Part shown: positions 1 to 8,575 of the stretch, in pieces | How the letters are laid out: every line of letters begins with the position of its first letter | Position numbering within the stretch: position 1 is the first letter of the stretch | DNA from: an uncultured bacterium | Lineage (GTDB): Bacteria; Cyanobacteriota; Vampirovibrionia; Gastranaerophilales; Gastranaerophilaceae | NCBI GenBank assembly: GCA_949288725.1 | Contig: CASELF010000077.1 | Span: 1 to 64,000 of the forward strand | DNA: 64,000 nucleotides | Direction: 5' to 3' | The notes under the pieces: model-generated | Told to the model about the DNA's origin: nothing | Seen by the model: the letters and a program-made list of their open reading frames with translations, nothing else | Database searches by the model: none | Translations under genes and position numbers: made by a program

Positions 1-1
1 A

Positions 2-244
2 GTTATACCTGTCGGGCATTACCAGATTAAAGGGGTTAAAGATGAAAGCGGAAATGTTTTTATAGAACTCTATCAGGCTCATTTTGTAATGGCAAAATTT
101 CCGGCTGTGGAAACAAATGATGATTTCGGCTCGGAAACAATAACATTTGCAAAATGGCTTCCGGAAGGCGATGACAAAATAAAAATAATCTATGGTTCTA
201 TGGATCTAAATGCTTATGCCGTAGTTGATATAAAAAAACAGTAA
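2..244 (+). CDS. C-terminal fragment of an unrecognised protein
   Basis: An open frame enters from the left edge of the window and ends at the TAA at 242-244, giving the last 80 residues. The residues are beta-rich and hydrophilic with a mix of aromatic and acidic positions, and no membrane segment. I do not recognise the family. The style (GHYQIKGV, ELYQAHF, ending in VVDIKKQ) is loosely like a phage tail-tube protein, but this is only an impression. A short gap with a promoter for the next gene follows. The frame is supported by an uninterrupted 80 codons with ordinary AT-rich codon use. Confidence 0.55.
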   Translation, partial: VIPVGHYQIKGVKDESGNVFIELYQAHFVMAKFPAVETNDDFGSETITFAKWLPEGDDKIKIIYGSMDLNAYAVVDIKKQ

Positions 245-295
245 GTAATGTATTAGAATATCCTCTTTTTGAACTAGATTAAATAGTTAATAATA

Positions 296-304
296 TGGTA
301 CAAT
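296..304 (+). promoter_or_regulatory. Extended -10 promoter, probably leaderless transcript
   Basis: TGGTACAAT is an extended -10 (TGn followed by TACAAT at 299-304). It ends exactly 6 nt before the ATG at 311, so the expected transcription start coincides with the start codon. No good ribosome-binding site exists; AAGG at 305-308 is too close to the ATG. I see no convincing -35. Confidence 0.5.
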
Positions 305-310
305 AAGGCT

Positions 311-3300
311 ATGGAATGTCCAAAATGCGGAGCGGAAATTGATAAAAACACATTAGTTTGCCCGAATTGCAAAAAGGTGCTAAAGATAGTTTGTCCCGTT
401 TGCAAAACCATTAATACAAAAAATATATGCAAAAAATGTGGCGAAATTCTGGTAACAAAATGTGCAAAATGCGGAAAAATTAATCTGCTAAAAAATTCGC
501 ACTGTGTAAAATGCGGGTTTTCTAATGAAATTAGTGCGGTAATGGGAGAATCCAATACCGATACTTTTGCTGTTGTGCGTATTGATTTTCCTAACAGCAA
601 TGTCGTAAAGGCTAAATTAGGCTCTAACCAATTATTTAGAAAATTTATGGCTAATATTGATGCCATGATAAATTCGTATGTCCAAACACTTAATGTAAGA
701 CGACAAATTATAAAGGGTGACACTTATGTCATAAGATTTTCAAAGGATTATACCTTTAGTTCTTCTGCTAACACCGCAATCCAAGCAACAATTGAATTAG
801 CTAATATGCTAACCAGAGTAAACCTAAAACTTTTGAAAAAGAAAGGTGTTGCTTTAAAATGTAATTTTTCTATATTAAAAAGAAGCAATGACCAAAATCC
901 TTATGATCTTGATATCGGGTTTCATGCAAACATGGTATCTAATAGCGAACAACTTGATATGAAAGCAATGGAAGCCTTTCAAGTTATTACAGATGAATCT
1001 TTTTGGGATATTTACGGCGGACATTATAAAATGGAAACGCTTAATACCGCATTTTTAAGCGGACAAATGAAAAGATTTTTTGAAATTGATATAAGAGAAT
1101 TTGTAAACGTTGGCGAACTATTAAAAAATGAAGCTCAAAAAGAACAAGATATGGAAGAACCTGAAATTCCTATGTTTGTTCAATCCGCATTAGTTGACCA
1201 AGAAAAAATAACAATGGATGTTCTAGCAGAAGAAAATGCTATTGCTAATGATGATATTTATGACTTAGACACTATTAACTTTGAAGAAATTAATTGTGCG
1301 TTTATGAAAGTCGAGGGAATGAATGTTTTTGATGCAATAATAAAGACTTTACAAGAAGTTCCCAAAGGTGTTTTAGCGGTTAAAGCATCTCCTTTATATC
1401 AGCCTTATACTTTGAAATTACTTTCTGCAGTTGATGAATTAGGGACTTATGAAAATATTATCCCAATTACTTGTCACGATGATATGAAATATTCTCCTTA
1501 TTCATTCTTCAGAGATTTGATTTCTTCCATCTTTGAATATACAATTTCTCAAAAATTATTTGATTCTAATGATTTTTCAATGTTTGCAAATGTTGATCAA
1601 TTCGGCTTGGTTGAAGACCTTGTAAGACTAAATCAACGACCTATGCAAAATATGGAAGAAACCCGAGAAAGATATTGTAATGTTTTTGTATCTCTGCTCC
1701 AAGCAATTCCTAATACTTTACTTTATATAGAAAATTTTGAAAAAATTGATGAAAGTTCACTTTTTGTATTGGAAAAATTATTTGATTATATTGACGAATT
1801 AAACATCAGTTACCTAATTTCTTATGATAAAAATTACTCTCTGCACAAAAAGTTTCATTATTTACTTTCTCGTGGATATTATACAGAAATTACCCTTACT
1901 CCAACACCATTCCAAACTATTGTCAATGCCGATTATGATTTTTACAAAAACATTTTAACAGATTTCTATTTCCAAAGAATTGCAAAATATGCTTGCGGAA
2001 GTACGTTGTTTCTGGACTTTGCGATACAATACCTTTTAGAATCAGGGGTTTATGAATATACAGAAAATTCTATTGAAATGGTTAACCCTAAAACTATCAT
2101 TATTCCTTCCGGGTTAGATAAACTTATTAAGCGTCGTTTAAATTTGCTGAAAGATAACGAAGAAGAGATGAAGTTTTTAACAATGACAGTGCTTTTAGGT
2201 ACTCGTATTGATGAAAAAACTATTGAATCCTTAGGGTTTAGAAATTGGAAAGGAATAGCAGAAGACCTTGCTCAGATGGGTTATTTGTATTCTTACAATA
2301 ATTGCATATATTTCCCAAATTATAATATTCTTAGAAAAGCATTGTTAGAAGTGGTTAAACAAGAAGATTTAATCGAAATTGCCCAAGAATTATTTGCAAA
2401 AGTATTTGATGATACAATGCCGGCACCTGTAAAAACTTTCTTCTATGATATTATTGGGGATCACGAAAAAGTAATCTTTGAGTGGGAAAACCTTACAAAT
2501 ATAAATTTAGCAATGGGAGATTTTTCATCTTACCTAAATTGCTCAAATGAGATTATGAAATGTCTAGAAAAATACACAGACACTTGGACACAAGAAGATT
2601 TAGAAAAGTATAAAATCTCATTATATGAAAATGTCGCTGACAATATGTTTGAATATAAACCATCCGATTTGGTCGACATTGTTACAAAATCTTTGGACTA
2701 CTTAAAACAAAGCGGAAACATCGAAAAATATGTATCTCTTTGCTCTAAAATGATACAAGGTGCAATGCTTGAAGGTGATTATCTTTATGCGATGGATTTA
2801 ACTCACAGTGTTTTATCCTCTCTGGACAATTCTTCAATCGATCCTGCTTCGCCTGATTTTAATTTGAATTTCCTTGTTATGTCAATTATATATGTAAAAA
2901 TCTTATTCCATATAGGTGCATACGGGGATTGTCTTGATATTGGGTATAATGTTTTAAATGTTTTAGATACTGAAAAACTTAATCACATAAATTACACGTT
3001 TATCACAAAAGAAGAATTAGAATTCTTAATATCGGAATGCGTTGGATATATTGCATTAGTAGATGTTATAACTCTAAATGAAGATGTAGAAGAATTTTTG
3101 AATATTACAAATAAACTTCTGAAATTTATACCGAAAAAATATGCAATATTCACTCAATTACAAAAACTGATAAGAGGCGACAAACCTAGCATAAATCCTG
3201 AAATGATGGGAGAAGAAGATTTATTTTCTTCTTTGACATATCATATAATACACGCATTTGTTTCATTCAAAGACAAACCGGAAGAATTTGCCAAAATTAT

Positions 3301-3898
3301 GTATAAAGCAAAACTTATTGCAAGATCTGCAATGCTTTATTCTGTAGAACTTTTCACAGACTTAATGATAGGTTATGCTTATGTACAATTGAATGCGTTT
3401 GAAAAAGCTTACTCAATTTTAATAAAAATAGTCAAAACCGCAAAAGAAAAAGGACTAACCTCAATATTACACATTGCCTGGTATATTATGAGTATTCTTT
3501 ACATTAAAGAAGGAAAGTATGAACTTGCATACGGGGTATTGAACAATTCAATTATACAAATGGAAAAATCAGGTGTTATAAGTGAATACTTAACAATGCT
3601 GGATAAGGTTAATATGTATAAAGTTATGATGTGCTTAAATTCAAAAGACCAAGCACAAATTTGTATGAATCAGGCATCTGCAATTGTTCAAAAATATGGA
3701 CTTAAGTTTAATTTGAATATTGACATTAAAAAAATTATGTTGGAAAATTCAAGTAGAAGAGAGACAGAAAATACGACTATTGAAAATCCGACATCAAGTG
3801 TAGCAGAATCAAACAATTCAACTCAAAACAACAAAGTTCCAAAACCTAAGTTTGAATCAGACGGAGAAGTTGTGGATCCGTCACAATTCTTCTCATAA
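311..3898 (+). CDS. Zinc-ribbon / degenerate cyclase-like / degenerate ATPase / TPR-like protein
   Basis: A 1195-residue cytosolic protein. Residues 3-68 hold six CxxC pairs (3/6, 17/20, 28/31, 40/43, 51/54, 65/68), which makes three zinc ribbons. Next comes a region resembling a class III nucleotidyl cyclase: an IDF strand that could carry one metal Asp and KGD for the second, but the purine and ribose contacts (the N-x-x-x-R pattern) are not preserved. A STAND/AAA_16-like region follows; where a P-loop is expected the sequence reads KASPLYQPY, so nucleotide binding looks lost, although a Walker-B-like LLYIENFEKIDE remains. The C-terminal 500 residues are helical and TPR-like, ending in a low-complexity S/T/N tail. 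It lies 37 bp upstream of glgA with no visible promoter between, so they are probably cotranscribed. A sensor or scaffold role is inference. Confidence 0.7.
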   Translation: MECPKCGAEIDKNTLVCPNCKKVLKIVCPVCKTINTKNICKKCGEILVTKCAKCGKINLLKNSHCVKCGFSNEISAVMGESNTDTFAVVRIDFPNSNVVKAKLGSNQLFRKFMANIDAMINSYVQTLNVRRQIIKGDTYVIRFSKDYTFSSSANTAIQATIELANMLTRVNLKLLKKKGVALKCNFSILKRSNDQNPYDLDIGFHANMVSNSEQLDMKAMEAFQVITDESFWDIYGGHYKMETLNTAFLSGQMKRFFEIDIREFVNVGELLKNEAQKEQDMEEPEIPMFVQSALVDQEKITMDVLAEENAIANDDIYDLDTINFEEINCAFMKVEGMNVFDAIIKTLQEVPKGVLAVKASPLYQPYTLKLLSAVDELGTYENIIPITCHDDMKYSPYSFFRDLISSIFEYTISQKLFDSNDFSMFANVDQFGLVEDLVRLNQRPMQNMEETRERYCNVFVSLLQAIPNTLLYIENFEKIDESSLFVLEKLFDYIDELNISYLISYDKNYSLHKKFHYLLSRGYYTEITLTPTPFQTIVNADYDFYKNILTDFYFQRIAKYACGSTLFLDFAIQYLLESGVYEYTENSIEMVNPKTIIIPSGLDKLIKRRLNLLKDNEEEMKFLTMTVLLGTRIDEKTIESLGFRNWKGIAEDLAQMGYLYSYNNCIYFPNYNILRKALLEVVKQEDLIEIAQELFAKVFDDTMPAPVKTFFYDIIGDHEKVIFEWENLTNINLAMGDFSSYLNCSNEIMKCLEKYTDTWTQEDLEKYKISLYENVADNMFEYKPSDLVDIVTKSLDYLKQSGNIEKYVSLCSKMIQGAMLEGDYLYAMDLTHSVLSSLDNSSIDPASPDFNLNFLVMSIIYVKILFHIGAYGDCLDIGYNVLNVLDTEKLNHINYTFITKEELEFLISECVGYIALVDVITLNEDVEEFLNITNKLLKFIPKKYAIFTQLQKLIRGDKPSINPEMMGEEDLFSSLTYHIIHAFVSFKDKPEEFAKIMYKAKLIARSAMLYSVELFTDLMIGYAYVQLNAFEKAYSILIKIVKTAKEKGLTSILHIAWYIMSILYIKEGKYELAYGVLNNSIIQMEKSGVISEYLTMLDKVNMYKVMMCLNSKDQAQICMNQASAIVQKYGLKFNLNIDIKKIMLENSSRRETENTTIENPTSSVAESNNSTQNNKVPKPKFESDGEVVDPSQFFS

Positions 3899-3935
3899 AT
3901 TACACTTATAAGGGATGTTCAGAAAGAGAGGGAAA

Positions 3936-5384
3936 ATGAAAATATTATTTGCATCTGCTGAGGTTGCACCGTTTTCAAAAGCAGGAGGGTTGGCTGATGT
4001 TGTCGGCAGTCTGCCAAAAGAATTGGAAAAACACGCTGAAATTGCAATTTTTACACCTCTTCACGGCTGTATCGATAAAGAAAAATACGGGATTAAAGAA
4101 CTTGAAAACTCTGAAATGTGGATAACTTTTGGTTCTCAACCACATAAATTCAACCTTTATATGACAAAACTACCCGGAACAAATATTAATGTATTTTTTG
4201 TTAAAAACGACTGGTATTTTACCTGTTTTAAAGAAGTTTATCCAAAATATTTAGACCCACGTTATGAACACGAAAGATATATTACTTTTTCACTTGCAAC
4301 TATGGAATATGCAAAAGCACTTAACTTTAGAGCCGATGTAATTCATGCAAACGATTGGCATACTGCAATGATTCCATTATATCTTCATTCTAATTATAAA
4401 TTCGACGAGTTTTGGTCACATACTAAATGTGTATTTGAAATCCATAACCTTGCATATCAAGGTATTTGGTTCCAAGATGTTCTTGATTTTGCAAATATGA
4501 GAAAAGATATTGTTTATAATGAATGGGGTTGCGAACATTATGGAATGGTTAATTGGATGAAAGGTGCAATTCAATATGCAGACAGGGTTGTCACTGTTTC
4601 TCCTACTTATGCAAGAGAAATTCTTGGCTCTGAATATGGCGAAAATATGGATTATACACTAAGAGGTGTTCAATATAAATTAAAAGGAATTTTAAACGGA
4701 ATAGATTATGATGTATTTAACCCGAAGAAAGATAAATCATTAAAAGCAAATTATGATGTTAATTCACTGGATAAAAAAGAAATAAATAAAAAAGCAATTT
4801 GTGAATATTTCGGATTAAAATACAACCCTCAAAGACCGCTTGTCGCTTTTGTTTCACGTCTTGTTGAACAAAAAGGTGTTGATTTAATTCGTGATATGCA
4901 AGATGAATTACAAAAATTGGATGCTGATTTTGTATTTATGGGAAGCGGTAACAAAGATTATGAAAATTTATTTATCTGGCTTTCAAACAACACTGCAAAT
5001 ATCAGAACTTATGTGGGTTATGATTCAAAATTAGCAAACCTTTTATATGCAGGAAGTGATTTCTTCTTGATGCCATCAAAATTTGAACCTTGCGGTCTAA
5101 GTCAACTTATTGCGATGAGATATGCGTCTTTGCCTATTGTCAGAGCAACCGGCGGGCTTGAAGATACCATTACAGGTTATCCGCTTGATAACTCAAATGG
5201 TTTCAAATTCTGGAATTATAACGGATGGGATATGCTCAATGCAATAAAATGCGCATTATATGTTTACACTGATAAATATGTGTTCAATGCAATGAGAAAA
5301 TCCGCAATTGAATCTGACTTTTCTTGGAAGAAAAGTGCTATTCAATATATGAATATGTATAAAGAAATTACTCAAAAAAATTAA
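3936..5384 (+). CDS. glgA: Glycogen synthase (ADP-glucose:glucan 4-alpha-glucosyltransferase, GT5)
   Basis: Transfers glucose from ADP-glucose to the non-reducing end of alpha-1,4-glucan. The protein opens with MKILFASAEVAPFSKAGGLA, including the KxGGL substrate-binding motif, and has the GT-B C-terminal signature EPCGLSQL followed by RATGGLEDT. Length is about 482 residues, normal for bacterial GlgA. I start at 3936 rather than at an upstream in-frame ATG at 3915 because GAGAGG lies just before it and conserved sequence begins there. It follows the zinc-ribbon protein closely and ends at a strong bidirectional hairpin. Together with the phosphorylase-like gene near 47 kb it points to glycogen storage. 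Confidence 0.95.
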   Translation: MKILFASAEVAPFSKAGGLADVVGSLPKELEKHAEIAIFTPLHGCIDKEKYGIKELENSEMWITFGSQPHKFNLYMTKLPGTNINVFFVKNDWYFTCFKEVYPKYLDPRYEHERYITFSLATMEYAKALNFRADVIHANDWHTAMIPLYLHSNYKFDEFWSHTKCVFEIHNLAYQGIWFQDVLDFANMRKDIVYNEWGCEHYGMVNWMKGAIQYADRVVTVSPTYAREILGSEYGENMDYTLRGVQYKLKGILNGIDYDVFNPKKDKSLKANYDVNSLDKKEINKKAICEYFGLKYNPQRPLVAFVSRLVEQKGVDLIRDMQDELQKLDADFVFMGSGNKDYENLFIWLSNNTANIRTYVGYDSKLANLLYAGSDFFLMPSKFEPCGLSQLIAMRYASLPIVRATGGLEDTITGYPLDNSNGFKFWNYNGWDMLNAIKCALYVYTDKYVFNAMRKSAIESDFSWKKSAIQYMNMYKEITQKN

Positions 5385-5395
5385 TACATTACAAA

Positions 5396-5428
5396 AAGAA
5401 GGGGCTGGCATTCTGCCAGCCCCTTCTT
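5396..5428. terminator. Bidirectional hairpin terminator
   Basis: A perfect 15-bp stem (5396-5410 with 5414-5428) with a TTC loop, GC-rich core GGGGCTGGCA, and A/T flanks on both sides. It lies between the convergent glgA and the small minus-strand gene at 5450. Confidence 0.85.
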
Positions 5429-5449
5429 TAATTGAAAAAATTTTTCAAA

Positions 5450-5893
5450 TTACTCAACATCAATTTTTGATGTATCTTGATTTTTGCAATATATATAAGC
5501 AACCAAACCGCCCACACTAGGGATTAATGCCCCAGGTAATGTCGCTAGCATTTGATCTCGTTTAATTTTCTTGATGAATTCCTTATCTTTTTCAGGATCC
5601 AAGTCGAATTTTCTTGCTACTGTCTTATCTGAACGTAGCCCATAATATATTGTACTTACAAATTCACCTAAAATTGACCACCCTGCGGCTTTTGCTCTTG
5701 CCTTTGACAATATTTGCTGCTTATCTGCTTTTGTCAATTCATAAGTACCTTTTTTGTGCTTAATTTCTACACTGTCACCAATTTCTTCATCTACAATTTT
5801 AGGGCTGGCAACTTCTTCTGTCTTTTCTACCTTAGAACAAAAATTTACTCCGGCGGAATGACTAACCCCTGAAATACCTGAAACACTTAACAT
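5450..5893 (-). CDS. Small uncharacterised protein with GVNFCSK N-terminal motif
   Basis: A 147-residue protein of unknown function. The first 20 residues are Ser/Gly/Val-rich and end in GVNFCSK, a pattern that recurs near the N-terminus of other unknown proteins in this window (QVNFCAN in the gene at 44751, PTFKGLN at 14165). The middle is charged and helical, and residues about 118-137 (ATLPGALIPSVGGLVAYIYC) could form one hydrophobic segment. There is no classical signal peptide. A strong AGGAAGGA lies 14 nt before the ATG, rather far for initiation. The gene is monocistronic and converges on glgA. Confidence 0.7.
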   Translation of the reverse strand: MLSVSGISGVSHSAGVNFCSKVEKTEEVASPKIVDEEIGDSVEIKHKKGTYELTKADKQQILSKARAKAAGWSILGEFVSTIYYGLRSDKTVARKFDLDPEKDKEFIKKIKRDQMLATLPGALIPSVGGLVAYIYCKNQDTSKIDVE

Positions 5894-6066
5894 AATCTAT
5901 TGTATGTCCTTCCTATTACCTTACATCAATTATTAAAACGAGTTTTATAATTAATTTGCTAATTTGAAAAATTTTTCTTTACATTTCTTTGAAAAATATT
6001 GCTACTTGCGAAAAATTTATTTGTATTATATGATTGAAGTACGATAAAAAGTGAGGTTTGTTAAAT

Positions 6067-6306
6067 ATGGATCAAATAATTAAAGTTGCGTGGGATTTAA
6101 ACGAAAATTCAGATAACAGATATAAATTAGTTTACGAAATCGCTGAACTTGCAAAAAAAATTGTTGACGAAAATCAAGCAAGAAAAGCACGCGAAGATTT
6201 TGGATTTGAAGATGTTCACGAAACTTCTTATTCCAGAGAAAATCCTATTGAACACGCTTTGATGGTTAAAGCATCTGAAGCAGATGATAACAGATTAGTA
6301 GGTTAG
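6067..6306 (+). CDS. rpoZ: RNA polymerase omega subunit (RpoZ)
   Basis: A 79-residue protein matching the omega family: the NSDNRYKLVYEIAELAKKI segment corresponds to the conserved N-R-[FY]-x-L-V helix that binds the beta-prime C-terminus, and PIEHALMVKA near the end is family-like. Omega helps assembly and stability of the core enzyme. I start at the ATG at 6067, 9 nt after GAGGT (6053-6057), not at the in-frame TTG at 6058. It is followed by a clear terminator, so it is its own unit. The family is short and divergent, hence moderate confidence. Confidence 0.75.
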   Translation: MDQIIKVAWDLNENSDNRYKLVYEIAELAKKIVDENQARKAREDFGFEDVHETSYSRENPIEHALMVKASEADDNRLVG

Positions 6307-6315
6307 TAAAGTTTG

Positions 6316-6354
6316 AAATACAGTAGTAATCTTTTGAGAACTACTGTATTTTTA
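6316..6354 (+). terminator. Intrinsic terminator after rpoZ
   Basis: A 12-bp stem (6316-6327 with 6340-6351) made of AAATACAGTAGT and its complement, followed by a short T run. Confidence 0.8.
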
Positions 6355-6391
6355 TGTATATTAGGTTTTTAAAAATTTGGTTAGGTGGGTT

Positions 6392-7192
6392 ATGAAGGAT
6401 ACATTAGATTATTTAGATATGTTTACGGATGGTTTTACTCCGGAAGTAGGTATTGTGTTGGGTTCAGGCTTGGGAGAACTTGCCGATGAATATTCAATAT
6501 ATTCTATCCCTTATGAAAAAATTCCCGGGTTCAGCAAATCTACAGTTCCAGGACATAAAGGAAATCTTGTATTTGCCGAAATAAATAACAAAAAAGTTGT
6601 TATGATGCAAGGCAGAAACCATTTTTATGAAGGTCACTCAATGCAAGAAGTTACTTATCCTATTAAAGTTATGAAAAAACTTGGGGTAAAAAATCTTATC
6701 CTGACCAATGCCGCAGGCGCTGTAAATAAAAGTTTCAGACCGGGTGATTTTATGATAATTACAGACCACATCAATTTTATGGGAGTTAACCCTCTAATTG
6801 GAGATAACGACAATACTCTTGGAGAAAGATTTCCTGATATGTCTGAAATTTATAACAAAAATCTTATTAAACGTGCAGATGCTGCTTCTCGCATTCTTGG
6901 TATTAATCTAAAACATGGAGTATATATAGCCGTTTCCGGACCTAGTTATGAAACACCGGCTGAAGTTAAAATGTTTAGATACATGGGAGCAGATGCTGTT
7001 GGAATGTCAACTGTTCCGGAAGCAACTGTGGCAAGATATTGCGGAATAAATGTTCTTGGTATAAGTTGTATCTCAAATTTTGCAAGCGGAATTTCTTCTA
7101 ACCGACTTTCTCATGATGACGTTATTAGAATAACAAATAAAGTTAAACCGCAATTTAAAGAACTTATTCTATTAATAATTAAATCACTTTAA
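6392..7192 (+). CDS. punA: Purine nucleoside phosphorylase (trimeric PNP/MTAP family)
   Basis: Phosphorolytic cleavage of purine ribonucleosides to free base and ribose-1-phosphate, for purine salvage. Visible landmarks are GSGLGELADE near residue 23 (phosphate-binding loop), PGHKGNL, the QGRNHFYEG motif, LTNAAGAVN, YETPAEVKMF, and the purine/ribose site GMSTVPEATVARYCG. The length of 266 residues is normal for the trimeric class. I start at the ATG at 6392, preceded by AGGTGGG; an in-frame TTG lies 15 nt upstream. The gene sits after the rpoZ terminator and ends 4 nt before a convergent gene. Confidence 0.93.
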   Translation: MKDTLDYLDMFTDGFTPEVGIVLGSGLGELADEYSIYSIPYEKIPGFSKSTVPGHKGNLVFAEINNKKVVMMQGRNHFYEGHSMQEVTYPIKVMKKLGVKNLILTNAAGAVNKSFRPGDFMIITDHINFMGVNPLIGDNDNTLGERFPDMSEIYNKNLIKRADAASRILGINLKHGVYIAVSGPSYETPAEVKMFRYMGADAVGMSTVPEATVARYCGINVLGISCISNFASGISSNRLSHDDVIRITNKVKPQFKELILLIIKSL

Positions 7193-7196
7193 CAAA

Positions 7197-7616
7197 TTAC
7201 CACATACATCCGAAAAATGGAAAGTAAAACGGCGTCATATAAGGCATACATCCAAAAAACATTGATGGAGAGCATCCCATAAGTGCTGTTGTTCCTATGA
7301 AATTGGAATATGGATTGCCATATCCCGCAAATGAGTTTATAAGATTACCCATCGGGTTTCCGTGCATTTGCATATGCGCAGCAACTGCGTTTCTGCCAAT
7401 ACCATTTGTTATATTTCCCGCAAAATTCAACGCTGCCTGACCTGCAGGAACCCCGTTATTTCGTTGGTCTATCAATGAAACAATTGAGGCAAGTCCGCAA
7501 TTTATATTGCTCCAGGTAAACATTGTCTTGGCATAACTGGAATTTGCGCCACAGTGAGGTGAGGGACCGCAAGGTCCTCCAAACATTGGCATACAATATA
7601 CTGGTCCCCAGATCAT
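7197..7616 (-). CDS. Met/Gly/Pro/Cys-rich small protein, unknown
   Basis: A 139-residue protein rich in Met, Gly, Pro, Asn and aromatic residues. Cysteines cluster at both ends: YCMPMFGGPCGPSPHCG near the N-terminus, and CSPSMFFGCMPY and FFGCMW at the C-terminus. The centre is an amphipathic Ala/Asn-rich stretch. No signal peptide, transmembrane helix or known domain is recognisable. Start is supported by GAGGT 6 nt before the ATG. It could be a disulfide- or metal-linked structural protein, but that is a guess from composition. Confidence 0.65.
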   Translation of the reverse strand: MIWGPVYCMPMFGGPCGPSPHCGANSSYAKTMFTWSNINCGLASIVSLIDQRNNGVPAGQAALNFAGNITNGIGRNAVAAHMQMHGNPMGNLINSFAGYGNPYSNFIGTTALMGCSPSMFFGCMPYMTPFYFPFFGCMW

Positions 7617-7814
7617 AGTTGTACCTCGTTTTTACTCTTATATATATAAAGTTTAAATACTCTATAATATTGCCCTTTTTTAAAACTTTGTAAACTAATA
7701 TTAACAGAGCACTAATATAAGTAATTTTGCTAATATTTTTTTATACATTATGGTGATTATTTAATCCAATCAAGTTGGTACAATTCTTATATAAAGATTT
7801 AGGGAGTAATTGAT

Positions 7815-8123
7815 ATGTTTATTAGTAACGGATGCAATGATTGCAATAAATATGCGAGATTGGAAATGAAAAATATAGATCAAGAACTTTTGCCTTGGTT
7901 GGAAGATATAATTGATGAAAATAACGGTAAATTAGAACGTAAAGAGTGGAAAAGTAAGTATAACAGTTATGTTGTATATGATTATGAACCTTTCTGCACA
8001 ACCGGATTTGAAATAAATCTTGTAATCTCGGCAAAAGACAGTGCTTATTTGAACTTTATTAAATATTTGTATGACGAAAAAGTCAGCACTATTGAATATT
8101 TGAATAATTGTTATACTATATGA
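7815..8123 (+). CDS. Small uncharacterised protein (102 aa)
   Basis: A 102-residue acidic protein beginning MFISNGCNDCNKYAR, so it has a CxxC close to the N-terminus, followed by two predicted alpha/beta units and no membrane segment. AGGGAG lies 8 nt before the ATG. It has its own upstream AT-rich region and ends at a long palindromic terminator. I do not recognise a family. Overlapping frames on the other strand lack ribosome-binding sites and are less credible. Confidence 0.65.
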   Translation: MFISNGCNDCNKYARLEMKNIDQELLPWLEDIIDENNGKLERKEWKSKYNSYVVYDYEPFCTTGFEINLVISAKDSAYLNFIKYLYDEKVSTIEYLNNCYTI

Positions 8124-8134
8124 TAGCATTCTTA

Positions 8135-8175
8135 AATAGGAGGGCAGCGCAAAATTTTTGCGCTGCCCTCCTATT
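8135..8175. terminator. Bidirectional 20-bp palindromic terminator
   Basis: An almost perfect palindrome (8135-8154 with 8156-8175) with core GGAGGGCAGCGC and A/T ends, between convergent genes ending at 8123 and 8201. Confidence 0.85.
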
Positions 8176-8200
8176 TATTATTTATATTAAATTTTTCAAA

Positions 8201-8476
8201 TTATGCTTCTTCTGGTTTTTGGAAACAGTCTTTGCAATAGACCTCTTTACCCGGAACCGGTTTGAATGGCACTTGCGTCTGTGCTCCGCATTTTGAACAT
8301 ACAGCATCATACATTCTTCTTCTTTTTCTGTTGTTTTTTCTGCGTGCTCTTCTGCATTCAGGGCATCTTTTCGGTTTGTTTACAAGTCCTTTTTCTGCAT
8401 AGAACTCCTGCTCGCCTGCTGTGAAGTCGAATTCTTTGCCGCAATCTTCACATACTAATTTTTCATCTTCGTACAT
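8201..8476 (-). CDS. Double zinc-ribbon protein (zf-trcl-like)
   Basis: A 91-residue basic protein with two zinc-binding regions. The first uses CEDCGKEF and CPECRRARR, followed by a run of Lys/Arg (NNRKRRR). The second uses CSKCG and CKDCF. It resembles the probable zinc-ribbon (zf-trcl) proteins found in several phyla, including Cyanobacteria and Chloroflexi; their function is unknown, with nucleic-acid or ribosome binding suspected from the basic linker. AGGAGA lies before the ATG. Confidence 0.8.
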   Translation of the reverse strand: MYEDEKLVCEDCGKEFDFTAGEQEFYAEKGLVNKPKRCPECRRARRKNNRKRRRMYDAVCSKCGAQTQVPFKPVPGKEVYCKDCFQKPEEA

Positions 8477-8575
8477 TGTTTTTCTCCTGATTGTGTACTT
8501 TTTGGTCTTTAAGACCTTTAGTTATCATTTCCTTATTGTACACTATTTTTCGTTTTTTGCAAGCGATTTTATAAT

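Noticed and set aside
2..244. Second phage module at the left edge based on a tail-tube-like fragment
   Set aside because: Only 80 residues are visible and the resemblance is too vague to call a phage protein.
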